Part shown: positions 36,291-47,120 of the stretch, piece by piece
Numbering within the stretch: the stretch's first letter is position 1
How the letters are laid out: each line of letters starts with the position of its first letter
NCBI GenBank assembly: GCA_029891385.1
Contig: CM057235.1
Coordinates: forward strand, 17,793,620 to 17,857,619
Reading direction: 5' to 3'
DNA from: Erythroxylum novogranatense
Lineage: Eukaryota > Streptophyta > Magnoliopsida > Malpighiales > Erythroxylaceae
Length of the DNA stretch: 64,000 nt
Position numbers and translations under genes: made by a program
The notes under the pieces: model-generated
Told to the model about the DNA's origin: nothing
What the model saw: only the letters and a program-made list of their open reading frames with translations
Database searches by the model: none

Positions 36291-36361
36291 ATCCTCCGAG
36301 TCGGAAGATTAGTCCTTTATCTGGTTGCATTGGTACCATTGTTTTTCCTTCCCTCACCAAC

Positions 36362-37081
36362 ATGGCTGCTTTCAAGCTCTTCCCTCAGTCTGCAACAAGC
36401 CTCTGTCGTTCTCCGTCCCAATCACCACAGGCTACCGCTGCCGCTCTTTCAATCTCACATCCATCACAAAAATCCGCCAAACCCCAATACATTCCCTTGA
36501 ATTCCACCAGAACAAGTCTATTGACGCCGAAACAACCTAGGATTAGGTTTTCAGCTTCGTTAACCAACCCAACAGTGACCCTGTTTCCGTCCACCGACCC
36601 ACAATCACTCCTCACTGGCTCTACTCGAACCGTCACGAGCATTGCAACCGTAGTCTTCTCTCTATCGCGGGTATTCCTCAACTCCCTACTCAGTTTTGCT
36701 CGAGGAATTGCAATTCTTCCGAATACAAATCAGCTGGGCAGCTTAGCTTATTCAGTGAGGCCCCTTTTCTTCGCGGCACTTAAAGACCGCCCCAGAGGAT
36801 ACTTGAACACGCCGTTGACAGTGGTAGCAGCGGGTTTGGCCAAGTGGCTGGATATTTACAGCGGGGTTTTGATGGTTAGGGTATTGCTTAGTTGGTTCCC
36901 TAATATTCCTTGGGACAGACAACCATTATCGGCTATCAGGGACCTCTGTGATCCCTATTTGAACTTGTTTAGGAACATAATTCCTCCCATTTTTGATACT
37001 CTTGATGTCAGCCCCCTTCTTGCTTTTGCGGTTTTGGGGACGCTTGGCTCGATTCTCAATAGCAGCAGAGGAATGTATTGA
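36362..37081 (+). CDS. YLMG1: YlmG homolog 1, chloroplastic (YGGT family)
   Basis: A 239-residue, apparently intact, single-exon gene. I chose the Met of MAAFKLFPQSATSLC at 36362; an upstream in-frame Met at 36266 adds 32 residues that look like untranslated leader. Residues 1 to about 80 are rich in Ser/Thr/Pro/Arg with few acidic residues, as in a chloroplast transit peptide. Two hydrophobic segments follow: a TSIATVVFSLSRVFL stretch and the C-terminal YGGT region with GVLMVRVLLSWFPNIPWDRQ, IRDLCDPYLNLFRNIIPP and VSPLLAFAVLGTLGSIL. The WFP-to-NIIPP segment is the YGGT signature and matches plant YLMG1-1/YLMG1-2. Arabidopsis YLMG1 is reported to be a plastid membrane protein needed for normal nucleoid distribution; the relative CCB3 acts in cytochrome b6f haem attachment. 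It is the only convincing host gene here. Confidence 0.93.
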   Translation: MAAFKLFPQSATSLCRSPSQSPQATAAALSISHPSQKSAKPQYIPLNSTRTSLLTPKQPRIRFSASLTNPTVTLFPSTDPQSLLTGSTRTVTSIATVVFSLSRVFLNSLLSFARGIAILPNTNQLGSLAYSVRPLFFAALKDRPRGYLNTPLTVVAAGLAKWLDIYSGVLMVRVLLSWFPNIPWDRQPLSAIRDLCDPYLNLFRNIIPPIFDTLDVSPLLAFAVLGTLGSILNSSRGMY

Positions 37082-39227
37082 AAGATTTTTGATGGGCTGG
37101 TGATATTCGGATTCTATTTTATCAGAGTAAGCGGTGAACGTTAGATTATATGTTGCCCTTTTTTACAGTCATGCCTTAATTGGTCAATTTCGTTCGCTTT
37201 GTAGACAAGTTTTCTTTTGTTGTTGCTGTGCTAGTCATTGACAATTCTAAGAGTGGGTTACTGCCTTTTCTTATATTAGTAGCTTATATATACTTGTTTT
37301 TCCATTTTTTGGTGGTGCTCCTTAGCTTTTGTGCTTGCTTCTTTATATTGTTCTTTACCACTTTAAGTGTTCAGTAAAAGTTGATCGATTTTATTTAATG
37401 CTATGATATCACAAAAGACTTCATGAGTCATAGAATTGAAAATTCTTGGTACCCTCTTCATTATTCAATATCAAACTTCGGGTTCGATTCAAGTTTGTGA
37501 TTATTGTTTGGATAGCTATTAAATGAAATGCGAGCGGCTTGTGAAGTGGATAACTGAACTTTTTCACGTTACATGAGCCATCATGTTCCCTGTGAACATG
37601 GGAAATACTGCCTTTCTATGTGCTGTTGGGTGTAAACCAAAATTTGTAGCAAAACATTAAAGTAGATGTTAGTCGCTTTGGCCCCATCAAAGGAACAGTA
37701 TTAGTACTAATTCTGTATTCTGATGTTGTGCTTTGTTGAATATGTACTAATACATATCTGATCTCTAAACTCACGCATATTTAGCAACCCTCTACCAGTG
37801 ATTATTCTAGGATCTGTTTTTCATCAAAAGAGTACATTCATTCAAAATGTGAGGTTTATATTTTGATTAGGGAGATTGGTTTTAGAAGTGGCCATGATTG
37901 TGAGCCATTTTTTGCCTGCGTGTTACAGATAAGTGTCTTAGAGAAATTGCTAGAGGATATTTTAACCAATTGGTAGAAGATATTTAATCATAGTTGATGT
38001 GCTATCAGCAATGCAGATATTAAATGTTCTTTATAAGATATATAAGCATTAGATCAATCTTAAGTGCGTTGACCTAATGCACTACATTTTCATGTGCTGG
38101 CTGTATTATGTTAAACCTTGCGGGCACACACAGAACTAGGAATTGCACAATCCTATTAATATGATATGTAAGCATGTGTTGGACTGTAAGGACTTTTTTT
38201 ATGGTCTATATCATCATTGGGTACAAATGATGGGAAAGCATCTTCCAATTGGACTATGGGATCTTTCCGTATCGAAAGAGATCATAGTTTGAAATGCAAG
38301 CTTTTTTGCATCTGCAGATGAATGGGATTGCGGAAGTCTTTCTATTCTGCAGTTGAAGGGGATTATGCAAGTCTTTCTTATCTGCAGATGGAGGGGATTA
38401 GGCTAATATGGTCGCCAACTGAGACAATTCTTTTCTGTGATGGAGACAATACTCAGAAATTTATGTTAGAAGCATTGGTAAAGAAGATTTAAAGAATTCA
38501 TCATAGATGATGTTCTATCAGCTCTATAATAAGTATATTCTGTTGACATCAATTTTTCTGGGGGGTATTATCATTGTTACTCTCAGCCTTAGATGTTTTT
38601 CATAAGTCATCGGATCTCTAGGCGTCTAAATGCTTTAGATTATCTTGGCACGGGTGTAATAGTCAAAACTAGAAAATCTGTTGTTATAGTTAAAGATCAT
38701 AATCTATTGGATTGGTATCTTTAATTGTTATTAATGGCGTATGGCTCGTTTGATAGATTGCATTACTTCCGAATCACAATGGAATAGCAATTGACATGGC
38801 TGATGTCCTTTTTTAAAGAAAAAAACTTGGATCGACTTCCAGCGGAGATTAGAATTCTCGAGGCAGTGATATGGGTAGTACGTTATCGGAGACTTGTATA
38901 ATGAAAGAATTGAAAAACAATGAAGATCCATAATCGAATTGTTACGGTGAACTTTTAACTAGAACTTGATTGAAAACTGTATATCATTAACATTAATTTA
39001 GTATGGTTTTGGATATTTTGTAATAATAGAGTTGAGATTCGAATGAAATTTTATCAATTTATATTGGATGGAAAGAATTGTATATAATGTATTATTATTT
39101 AACTATGTTAACATTTTATAAATTTAAGTTCATTATTTTAAATATAAATTTGTTCACTTAAATTAAGGTCATTAACTTTTAGTTTTGAATTAAAGATCTT
39201 TAGATAAATTATGTCTTTTAAAAAATG
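37082..39227. other. 3' UTR and intergenic region after YLMG1
   Basis: The YLMG1 3' UTR presumably lies in the first few hundred bases; I saw no textbook AATAAA there. The rest has no convincing coding region. It holds one short tandem repeat (38311-38402), and its right end carries the hAT target duplication. Confidence 0.5.
38311..38402 (+). repeat. 35-bp tandem repeat, about 2.6 units
   Basis: TCTGCAG starts at 38311, 38346 and 38381, an exact 35-bp period. Units carry GGGATT then GCAAGTCTTTCT-type sequence. No function is apparent. Confidence 0.85.
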
Positions 39228-39235
39228 ATTATATG

Positions 39236-40190
39236 CAGGATCGTTCCTATCGTTTTATAGGCCCCGGGTGAAATAAAAAAAAGACCCTAATAAATCGGAC
39301 AAAATAAAAAAAGATCCTAATAAACCGACAGTATACTTAAGCTTTATGAAACATAAATGACTCAATTTATAAGTGTATATACTCAACCAAATATTAAATG
39401 ATCATAACATCAACTAATAATATCTTATAACTATCATTAATAATAAAATAACTAAAATAACAACATTAACAACAAAATAGCAATAACAACAATCAAACAA
39501 CAATATTAGATTGCAAAACACTAAGAAAATTACACTAATAAATATACGTAAGATCATGATTTATGAAAAACAATTTTTTGTACATTTTTAATGTAAAATT
39601 ATTAATAATATTATCAAGATTAATATTATTCAATATATCCTTTTCAGTACATATCAACCTTTTTTTTCCTTTCTAAATGTTCTAAGGAAAATGACGGTAA
39701 TGTCGAAATAAAGATGGTAAAATTATATTTTTTTTTTGCTATTGAAAGTGTAGATTTCTAAGCCACTTAATGTATTGAAGAATTCTAAAAAAGGGCTGAG
39801 AATAGGGCCCCTTTTCGGCACTGAATGTGTTAATAGCTCCGAAAGGAAGAAGAACATGATAAATGCATCATTATGGGCCACATGTTACTCAATTATTAAG
39901 TTTATGCTGTTGTCTTGTAATGTGTGTTGTAAATTGTTCAAGTGACGCAAGCTAACGTTAAAGTCATTAGCTGTGTCACTTCTTAGAGTTTAGAGGGGGG
40001 CCTCTGAAGTGGGGCCCCTCTCATAAATGACATTAACGTTACAGTGTTACTCGTTAGCAAACTTGGGAAGTTGTAAATCAAATAAAAAAAGTCATTAGTT
40101 AACATTGGTTTAGAGAGGGGGCCTTGGGGCCCCCTCTCATAGTGGGCCCTGGGCGGGTGCCCCGCTGGCCCCTGCCCAGGGTCGGCCCTG
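39236..40190. mobile_element. Non-autonomous hAT transposon (955 bp)
   Basis: Perfect 8-bp target duplications ATTATATG (39228-39235 and 40191-40198) flank it. The left end CAGGATCGTTCCT and the inverted right end CAGGGCCGACCCT form imperfect short terminal inverted repeats typical of plant hAT (Ac-like) elements. There is no transposase. The right half contains two diverged copies, about 125 bp apart, of a segment running from GTCATTAG to GGGGCCCCxTCTCATA, and a GC-rich palindromic tip. Confidence 0.9.
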
Positions 40191-40198
40191 ATTATATG

Positions 40199-40733
40199 GT
40201 AAGTAAAATTGTTCTTTAGGATACCCTTCAACAATTTATCAACTTTATCCCATTGACTAATGTAAATTGTAAATATAGAAGCGGGCTATCACAAGCATAA
40301 AATGGTTGTTGAAGATACCCTTCTTCAACATACAGTTAAGGAAGCCTATAGCTGCATTTCCAAAATTTCTTTTTATTTTTCTTTTACATAAAAAGTAACT
40401 ATTTTAATATGTTCGATAATACGCAATTCTCACCTCAGTGTATCTTTGAATTTCAAGATCTTTCTTCTTCTAAACATCATCTGCTAGACAATCAAATTCT
40501 TTTAATTGAAAATATATGCTGACAAGTGAGCTCATTGTTTTGTTGGGAAATTATTAAAAAGGCACCTTTAAACACAAAAGACCAACACAAATCATATAAA
40601 CAGTTGGTGAATGAAATCAAATCAAATACACAAAAGACCGACAATAGAATGATGAATGAAATCAAATCATATGCATACACAGAAAACCAACAACATATCA
40701 CACTCACTTATTAAACTTCTCGCCAACAACTAG
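40199..40733 (+). mobile_element. hAT remnant, left part (host of LARD C); start uncertain
   Basis: The last ~200 bases joined to 55212 onward resemble the subterminal region of the complete hAT around 45360-45530 (GCCAACAA, then ATATCTTTG, then GAGTATATATAAC). LARD C therefore landed inside an older related hAT. A partial duplication of CACAAAAGACC-ACA-GAATGAAATCAAATCA is seen at about 40573-40670. I cannot place the left end. Confidence 0.45.
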
Positions 40734-41436
40734 TGTTGGATCCCATTTTCGGACCTCAATCCTTGCTCTAAAAATCATAAGACTTGAGCATGTGTATTAT
40801 CTTGTAGAGCAGTTTCAATAAACCCTCATTAGCCATCATCCCACATGAGTGACGTGCCCACACCAGCCAAACATAAAAAATAAACTCATTTCTTTTATTC
40901 TCGAACAGATTTTAGGAAACCTCCAACTGGAGTTTTAATTTGACTTTTTCAGAACATTTGTTCCCCATTGTATTAAGTTTTCAATGACACTAAAATCATT
41001 CAATTTGGTTTTAAAATCTAAAAGTTATAGCCCAAACATTTTTGGGCTGTTCTTAGACTAAAACAGTACACCATGCTCAACTTCTATCCTGAAGTTGATA
41101 GTCTTAGAGACTAAATTGAAATTTTAATCCTTCAGATAATTTGTAGCTCTATGTCTCTAGTTTATTTAGAAACAAGAATCATCTCATTTGGAGCTCTGCA
41201 GATCAAGATATTATCAAAATACTGAAGCATGTTTAATGAAAATATCCAATTCATATTCTTTCAACTGATACCCTTACATTAATTTGATCAATCTTTTTCG
41301 AATCAATACCAAAAGCTATAAATTTTTATTGAGAGATAGAGTAAGCTGTTAGGAATCCAATGCCTCAAAAATCAGGTCATTTGAAGGTCAGACGATAAAG
41401 TTATGGTCAAAAGAGTGAGAGGTGTTCAGGTCTAGG

Positions 41437-41585
41437 AACATCAGCAAAGTCGCGATCGCGATCGCGACGTCGCGGGAAAATCAGCAAAGTCGCAATCGCA
41501 ACGCATCACAATCGCGACTTGCTTCCATCCTTCTTCGATCGCGACGTCACGCGAAAATCAGCAAAGTCGCAATCGCGACTTCCTT
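41437..41585 (-). repeat. GC-rich GCGATCGC minisatellite in LARD C 3' LTR
   Basis: TCAGCAAAGTCGC occurs at 41441, 41481 and 41558, with CG-rich spacers built of GCGATCGCGA and CGACGTC. The paired LTR has the motif once (about 52801), so copy number changed after insertion. Confidence 0.8.
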
Positions 41586-42375
41586 CCCTCCTTCTTCCTT
41601 TGCTTTTCTTCTTCAGACTTGACTTGGTAAAATTAGCATAACTTTCACTACAAATATCGGATTAAGCTCATTCTTAGACCGTTTTAAACACTACTTCTAG
41701 CTCTACAACTTCCATGTAGAACTTAAAAATCATTTCTGCCTCTAAACAAATTTCAAATCAATGTAGCTGTCCCGAAAGTCCATCTTAAACAGCATTACAA
41801 ACTTCTAATGATCATATCTCCCAATTCCATTGTTCAAAAATTTCATACTTTATATCAATAGAAATCTAGAAAGATAAGCTAGAACTTTCCAGAAGACAAT
41901 TTTTTCCAATTAAACCTAGATTAATACAGATTTTTTCCTTGAAGTCTTAACACAAAATTTTCCCTTATGAAAACTTGAAACTTTCAATGAACATACTTGG
42001 AATGTTATGAACATGACCATTCAACTATCAATATTATTTCATTGAACTCTTTAATCTCTACTCATTGTACTCATCACATTCAACTACATCTCATCATTCA
42101 GAAAAATCCTATCTTTCCTTTTTCCATAATATCTCACTTATATGTAATGTTTTAAAAACCGGATCGGACATCGAACCGGTCGAAGGAAATGCTTAAGATT
42201 TAGAGGTTCAACCGGTAATGAACCGCTATCAAACCGAATATAATAAATAAAATGAAATTTTATAAGAATAAATAAAATAAAATATTGTATTGAAATGAAA
42301 ATACACCAATGTTTATTATTATCTAATGAACTAAAATAAATAAATAAGAGTCCAATATAAAACTTAAAATAATAT

Positions 42376-44834
42376 TTAAGAGAAAATTGTATTTTGAAGG
42401 AGGTCATGCGTCTCATCATCGCCAAAAGCTCCAAATTCTCCAACGCTATTTAAAGATTCGTAAACTACGCTTTCATCCAAAGCATTTGCATCCACTTCTT
42501 CTACTGCATTAAAATAAATTGCAAATTAGTAACGTATGAAATTAGTCTCAATTGTAAACTTGTAATACAATATAATTTTAACTTAAATATAATCAAAATA
42601 AGATATGAACTGACCATCAGTAGATGTTCTTAATTCATTTGTTGTGATGAATGCATTTTCTTCATAAATGGTCCCTTTGAAGTTCATTATAATCAAGATC
42701 AGGCGATGGTTCTTCTTCTTCGATCCAAAAATCAGTATGTTCAATACAATCAATATCAATTGGATCATACGTTCTCTTCTTATTAAGCGCTCTGAACACA
42801 TAATAAAGCAATTATAAAGTCAATAACAAAAATAAAATTATTGAAATAAAAACAAAAATATAAAATACTTGTTCTTCATTCGCAGATTATAAGTAACGTA
42901 AGCAAGGTCATTAAGTCTTTGATGTTCCAAACGATTACATTTCTTTGTATGAATACGTTCAAAAACACTCCAATAATGTTCACAACCTAATGTAGAAGTT
43001 GTTTGACTGAGTAACCTAATAGCGAGTTTTCTCAATGTTGGAGCACTGTCACCGAATAATCTCCACCACTCATCTGCATTTTAAATTAATAGTTATGATA
43101 AAAATATATATTAATGAATTAAAATTTAAAAGTATAAAACTTACCTAGCTGCATTTTTTTCATCGTCAGTTATCTCTTTGCTGATGATCTAGCAAAACTC
43201 TTTAAACCTTCACGATACAATTTAATTTCATTTATCGCTTGTGATTGCTCTTCACTAGAAAAAATACCTTTGCATTCAATCACATCAAACAAACCTCCCA
43301 TAATATTACTTGTGCGTACTTCTCCACTATAAAAGCAATAAGGATTGAGAAAATAAGCTACTAAGTGGAACCTTTGAGTAAGATGCTTATCCCATCGTCG
43401 ATCAATAATATCTATATAAGGCTTGTATAATCTCTCATTCCCTTTAAAAAGATCTGTAATTATTTTGCGAGCTCTATACATACCATCATATATATACCCC
43501 AAAGATGGCTTATCATCTGAGCCAACAATCCTCAACAGCCTTATAAGCGGAGCCACAATCTTCACAATGATCAAGCAAGCATCCCAAAATTTATTATCTA
43601 GAATAATAGCGAAAACTTCTTTTCCTTTTTCACTCTTTGATAATTTATGACTTGAAAAGTGTTTACTTGTCACCAAATTTTGAAGTTGGTGCTTATGTTG
43701 ATAAATACTTTTCAAAGTAATAAATGTAGTTGCAAACCTGGTAGCAGCAGGATGCACGGTCTCAACCCAATCTTCTTGCTTTCTTAATCAAGACAAAAAT
43801 GTGACATGATTATACACAAAAATTGTGATCTTAGATGCGTGTGAAGCAAGACTAGAAATATGATCCATACCACCAATATCTTTTAAAATAAGATTTATAC
43901 AATGAATAGCACATGGAGACCAATAAATATGCCCATACTTTGATTGTAATAAGTGCCCAGCTGATACTTAATTAGCTGCATTATCTGTTACAAAATGCAC
44001 AACATTCTTTGGTCCAACCCACTCGACAATTTCAGAGAATAATTCATATAAAGCATTACCACTTTTTATCATGTCAGAAGCATCATCAGACTTGATAAAA
44101 GTTGTTCTCATATTACAATAAACCAAGAAATTAATCAAGGTTCTTTGTCTTTGATCACTCCACCCATCTGCCATAATAGTGCATCCTATTGATTCCCAAC
44201 AAGATTTATATGTATCCACAATTAACTGACATTCCTTTTTTAAATCTTGAAGCAAAGGCCCACGCAACTCATAATAAGATGGTGCCTTAAATCCTGGGCC
44301 TATTGTTGTTGTAGCATCAATTGCTTCTTGAAAATATGGTGAATTTCAAGCATTTAAAGGAATACATGAATGATAGAACCATCTAGCCCATGCTCTTTTA
44401 CATCTCAAAACAACATCCTTATCAACCATCAAACTTTTTATACTAGGTTGAGAACCAGGAGTAGTTCTTGGAGAAAAATATGAATCTATGTCAATAGTAA
44501 CTTTTCTTTTTCCTTTATCTAATGCTTGTGGTGTTTCATCATCTCCAAAAGATATATCATGAGCCTCTTTATTTTCCTTTTTCTTTTTTACTTGTTGCTG
44601 CAAATATTTTCCAATCATATCATGCACATCAAGTGGCACTTTTTTGCAAGGAGCAATATTACCTTTAACACCAACAAGATGTTCTTTCATTCTAAAAATT
44701 CCTCCCCCTTTAAATATTCTACCGCAAAACATACAGTTATATTGGACATTCCCATCAGATGCTTGAGAGGAAGAAAAATAATTCCATGCTGGATCGGACT
44801 TACCACGAGTAGAGGATGATTCCATATTTTTCAT
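42376..44834 (-). pseudogene. hAT transposase, four exons, four in-frame stops and one frameshift
   Basis: Exons (minus): 43145-44834, 42869-43073, 42615-42791 and 42376-42503, with GT-AG introns of 71, 77 and 111 bp. The first two junctions keep the frame exactly (codons G|AT and AA|A). Domains in order: BED-type zinc finger (CMFCGRIFKGGGIFRMKEHL) near residue 35; DUF659 (IMADGWSDQRQRTLINFLVY, then NVVHFVTDNAAN); hAT core; and a dimerisation domain with CEHYWSVFERIHTKK and RLNDLAYVTYNLR. The acidic tail (TDFWIEEEEPSPDL, then ETHDLLQNTIFS and stop) is preserved. Breaks: stops near 44346, 43968, 43786 and 43170, and one net frame change in exon 3 near 42665. An acceptor-like TTTTTTAG just before the ATG suggests a 5' UTR intron. 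The few, simple lesions point to recent loss of activity. Confidence 0.92.
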
Positions 44835-47120
44835 TATGATTTAACCTAAAAAATAAAAAAATAATTGGGTATACTATTGTCAGGGCAAAAGTATACAACT
44901 TAAATAATTCTCATTTATCAATTGTAATAAAGAAGACAAATATATAAAGTTGATGACATGAATTATATTCATTAAATAGTTTAAAACTTATGAATTTCGA
45001 AGTTACTCATAAATCGTTTCAAGTAGGAGACCATAACAAAAAAAATATTAAAAAAAAGAAAGAAAGAAAGGTGTTGCTACTATACATACTTAATTACATA
45101 CACTTTTTATGTTTAAGTTTTATGTATTAGGTTGAAAAATATGAAAAGTTTTGAGGACCTAGCTAAATGTATTATTACATACATTTTTTATGTTGCAGTG
45201 TTGAACGAAAGATCACAATTACTTGGTGGGAAGAAAATACTATAACTGTCATCCCCAGAAACAAATCCATAACAGAAACAAAATAACTCACCCCCAGAAG
45301 ACAAATCCACAACAGAAACAAATACCATAAGTCATAACAGAAACAAATACCATAACAGAAACAAATACTTACGAAAAGCTCTCAACCTCTCACTTAAGAG
45401 AAGCTCTCAGCCACCTTGAATCAACAAAAAAGATCACAGAAGCCAACAATAAGGTATCTTTGAATTAATTGAGATGAAGGCTATAGAAGTATACAATAAT
45501 GCCAAATAGGGTATATATAACCAAACTATCAAAATCAGAGATTGAAGTGAATTGGAGTTCTACCTATTTCAGAAAACTAATTAATCAACACTAGTGATCC
45601 TTATCTCCTAATCAATACTAGTGATCCTTATCTCGTTATCTGTTAACATATTGAAACAATAGCACATAACAATGAAACTTGAATAAAAGTATAAAACTAT
45701 CATTGCCTTATTCTTATCCTTATCTCATAACAGAAACTTGAATAAAATGAACTCTATACAAATTCGAGCTCTATACAAATTGGAGCCCTTGCTTATTTCC
45801 ATAATCATCTGCAAAAAGAGTTCGATTTATTGGCCTTCTTCTTCCTCCAGATCTGCATCCTTATCTGTCTTTTGTGAGTCGCCACCATCATCTGATGATA
45901 GTAACTCTGGTCATCACAAAGAGTTTCGGTTAGAGGTTGGTTTAGATCAGGAATTCTTCTGGCTCTGGGACCTCTATCCTCCTCCTCCGCCTCCGCAGTC
46001 GTCTCTACCGTGTGTCCGCTACTCGGGTTCACGAACGACGTCGTGTTTCCGCAACGCATGGAGAGAATCTCCTGAAGGTCTGGTACCGAGTCTATGGTGG
46101 TCTGGTTAGATACGAGCAGTACTTGATGATGCATCGTGATGGGTAAGTGGGTCTGGAATTGATTGTGGAGAAGACCAGGGTGGCATACGACGGTGGGTTC
46201 TTGAGAGACATGATGGGTGCGCAACTAAGCTGAAAGTTAAAAAGGAAAATACAAATATTACTAAAAATATAAAAAAGAATTAAAAGAAGACGAACATCAC
46301 CGTCACGAGTTAGTAGTACTATCGAATTGGATAAGAAAGCTCAAATGGAAGACATAATTATACCTCCTCTCTCTTGGCTTTCAAGAAGATATTACTCAAT
46401 TTCTGCTGCTCGTAATCAAGATTCTTCCTCTGGATCTCCTGTTTGGATTCGGAGTTAACTTAGTTACTTCAAAGAACAAGAAACAAGAAAATTGAAACTT
46501 ATGAAAGATCGATTCAAACAGAAGAAATAAACTAAACCCAATTTGTCGAATCTCTAGAGAAATTGGAACCCATTACAAGAAACCTCACAAAACGACGCCA
46601 GACAGAAATTAAAGAACCAAGGATTCAAAATGACCCACCTTCTTATAGGAGGCTGTTCTTTTCAATAGCTTGCTACTCTTAATGTAATCATTCCGAGAGA
46701 AGGAAAACGGTGACGAAGGGCTCTGCGCCTCGTCATGTTGGTCGACTTAGCGGCTTCACGACGGCGGCGGTTGTGCGAAGGTTGAGGGTGACTGGAATAC
46801 CAGCGTCTCATTAGCAGATCTGGAGAAGATGGAAAAAAGAGAGCTGATTTTGGTGCGATGGAGGCATCTGAGAAGAGAGAAGAGAGAAAGGTGCGATGGA
46901 GATGAGAAGAGAGAAGAGAGGAGAGAAGAGCCGAAGACGATGATATTTAGGTTTTCATCCGATTTTCAAATAACCGGTTCTTGGATAAACCGGCCGATTC
47001 TCTGTTAAATCGGCCAGTTTTTATATTCCAGGGTTAATAACTAAAACCGAACCGGACATATGGCCGGTTCAAACTATTTTCGGTCGGACCGGCCGGTCCG
47101 GTCTGGTTTTCACATCCTTG
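44835..47120 (-). other. hAT 5' region upstream of transposase
   Basis: 2.3 kb between transposase and right end. It contains a (CAGAAACAAATACCATAA)-like short repeat near 45297-45370, an open stretch on the minus strand at 45805-46224 that includes RRIPDLNQPLTE, a purine-rich GAGAAGAGAGAAG run near 46870-46930, and CCGG-rich terminal motifs from 46973. No homology to a known protein is recognised for the open stretch. Confidence 0.5.

Larger units (their letters stand above)
42145..47120 (-). mobile_element. hAT DNA transposon (4976 bp), transposase recently inactivated
   Basis: 8-bp target duplications CTTATATG (42137-42144 and 47121-47128) flank it, and the LARD C LTR reads straight across them. 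The ends are imperfect inverted repeats (TAATGTTTTAAAAACCGGA on the left; CAAGGATGTGAAAACCAGAC inverted on the right). Subterminal CCGGTT/AACCGG motifs are dense at both ends, as expected for transposase binding sites in hATs. It encodes one minus-strand, multi-exon BED-finger/DUF659/hATC transposase. Confidence 0.93.

Noticed and set aside
36266..36361. Upstream Met extending YLMG1 by 32 residues
   Set aside because: The extension has no transit-peptide character, and MAAFKLFPQ is the better start with a short AT-rich leader. It would also put the start upstream of the likely TATA region.
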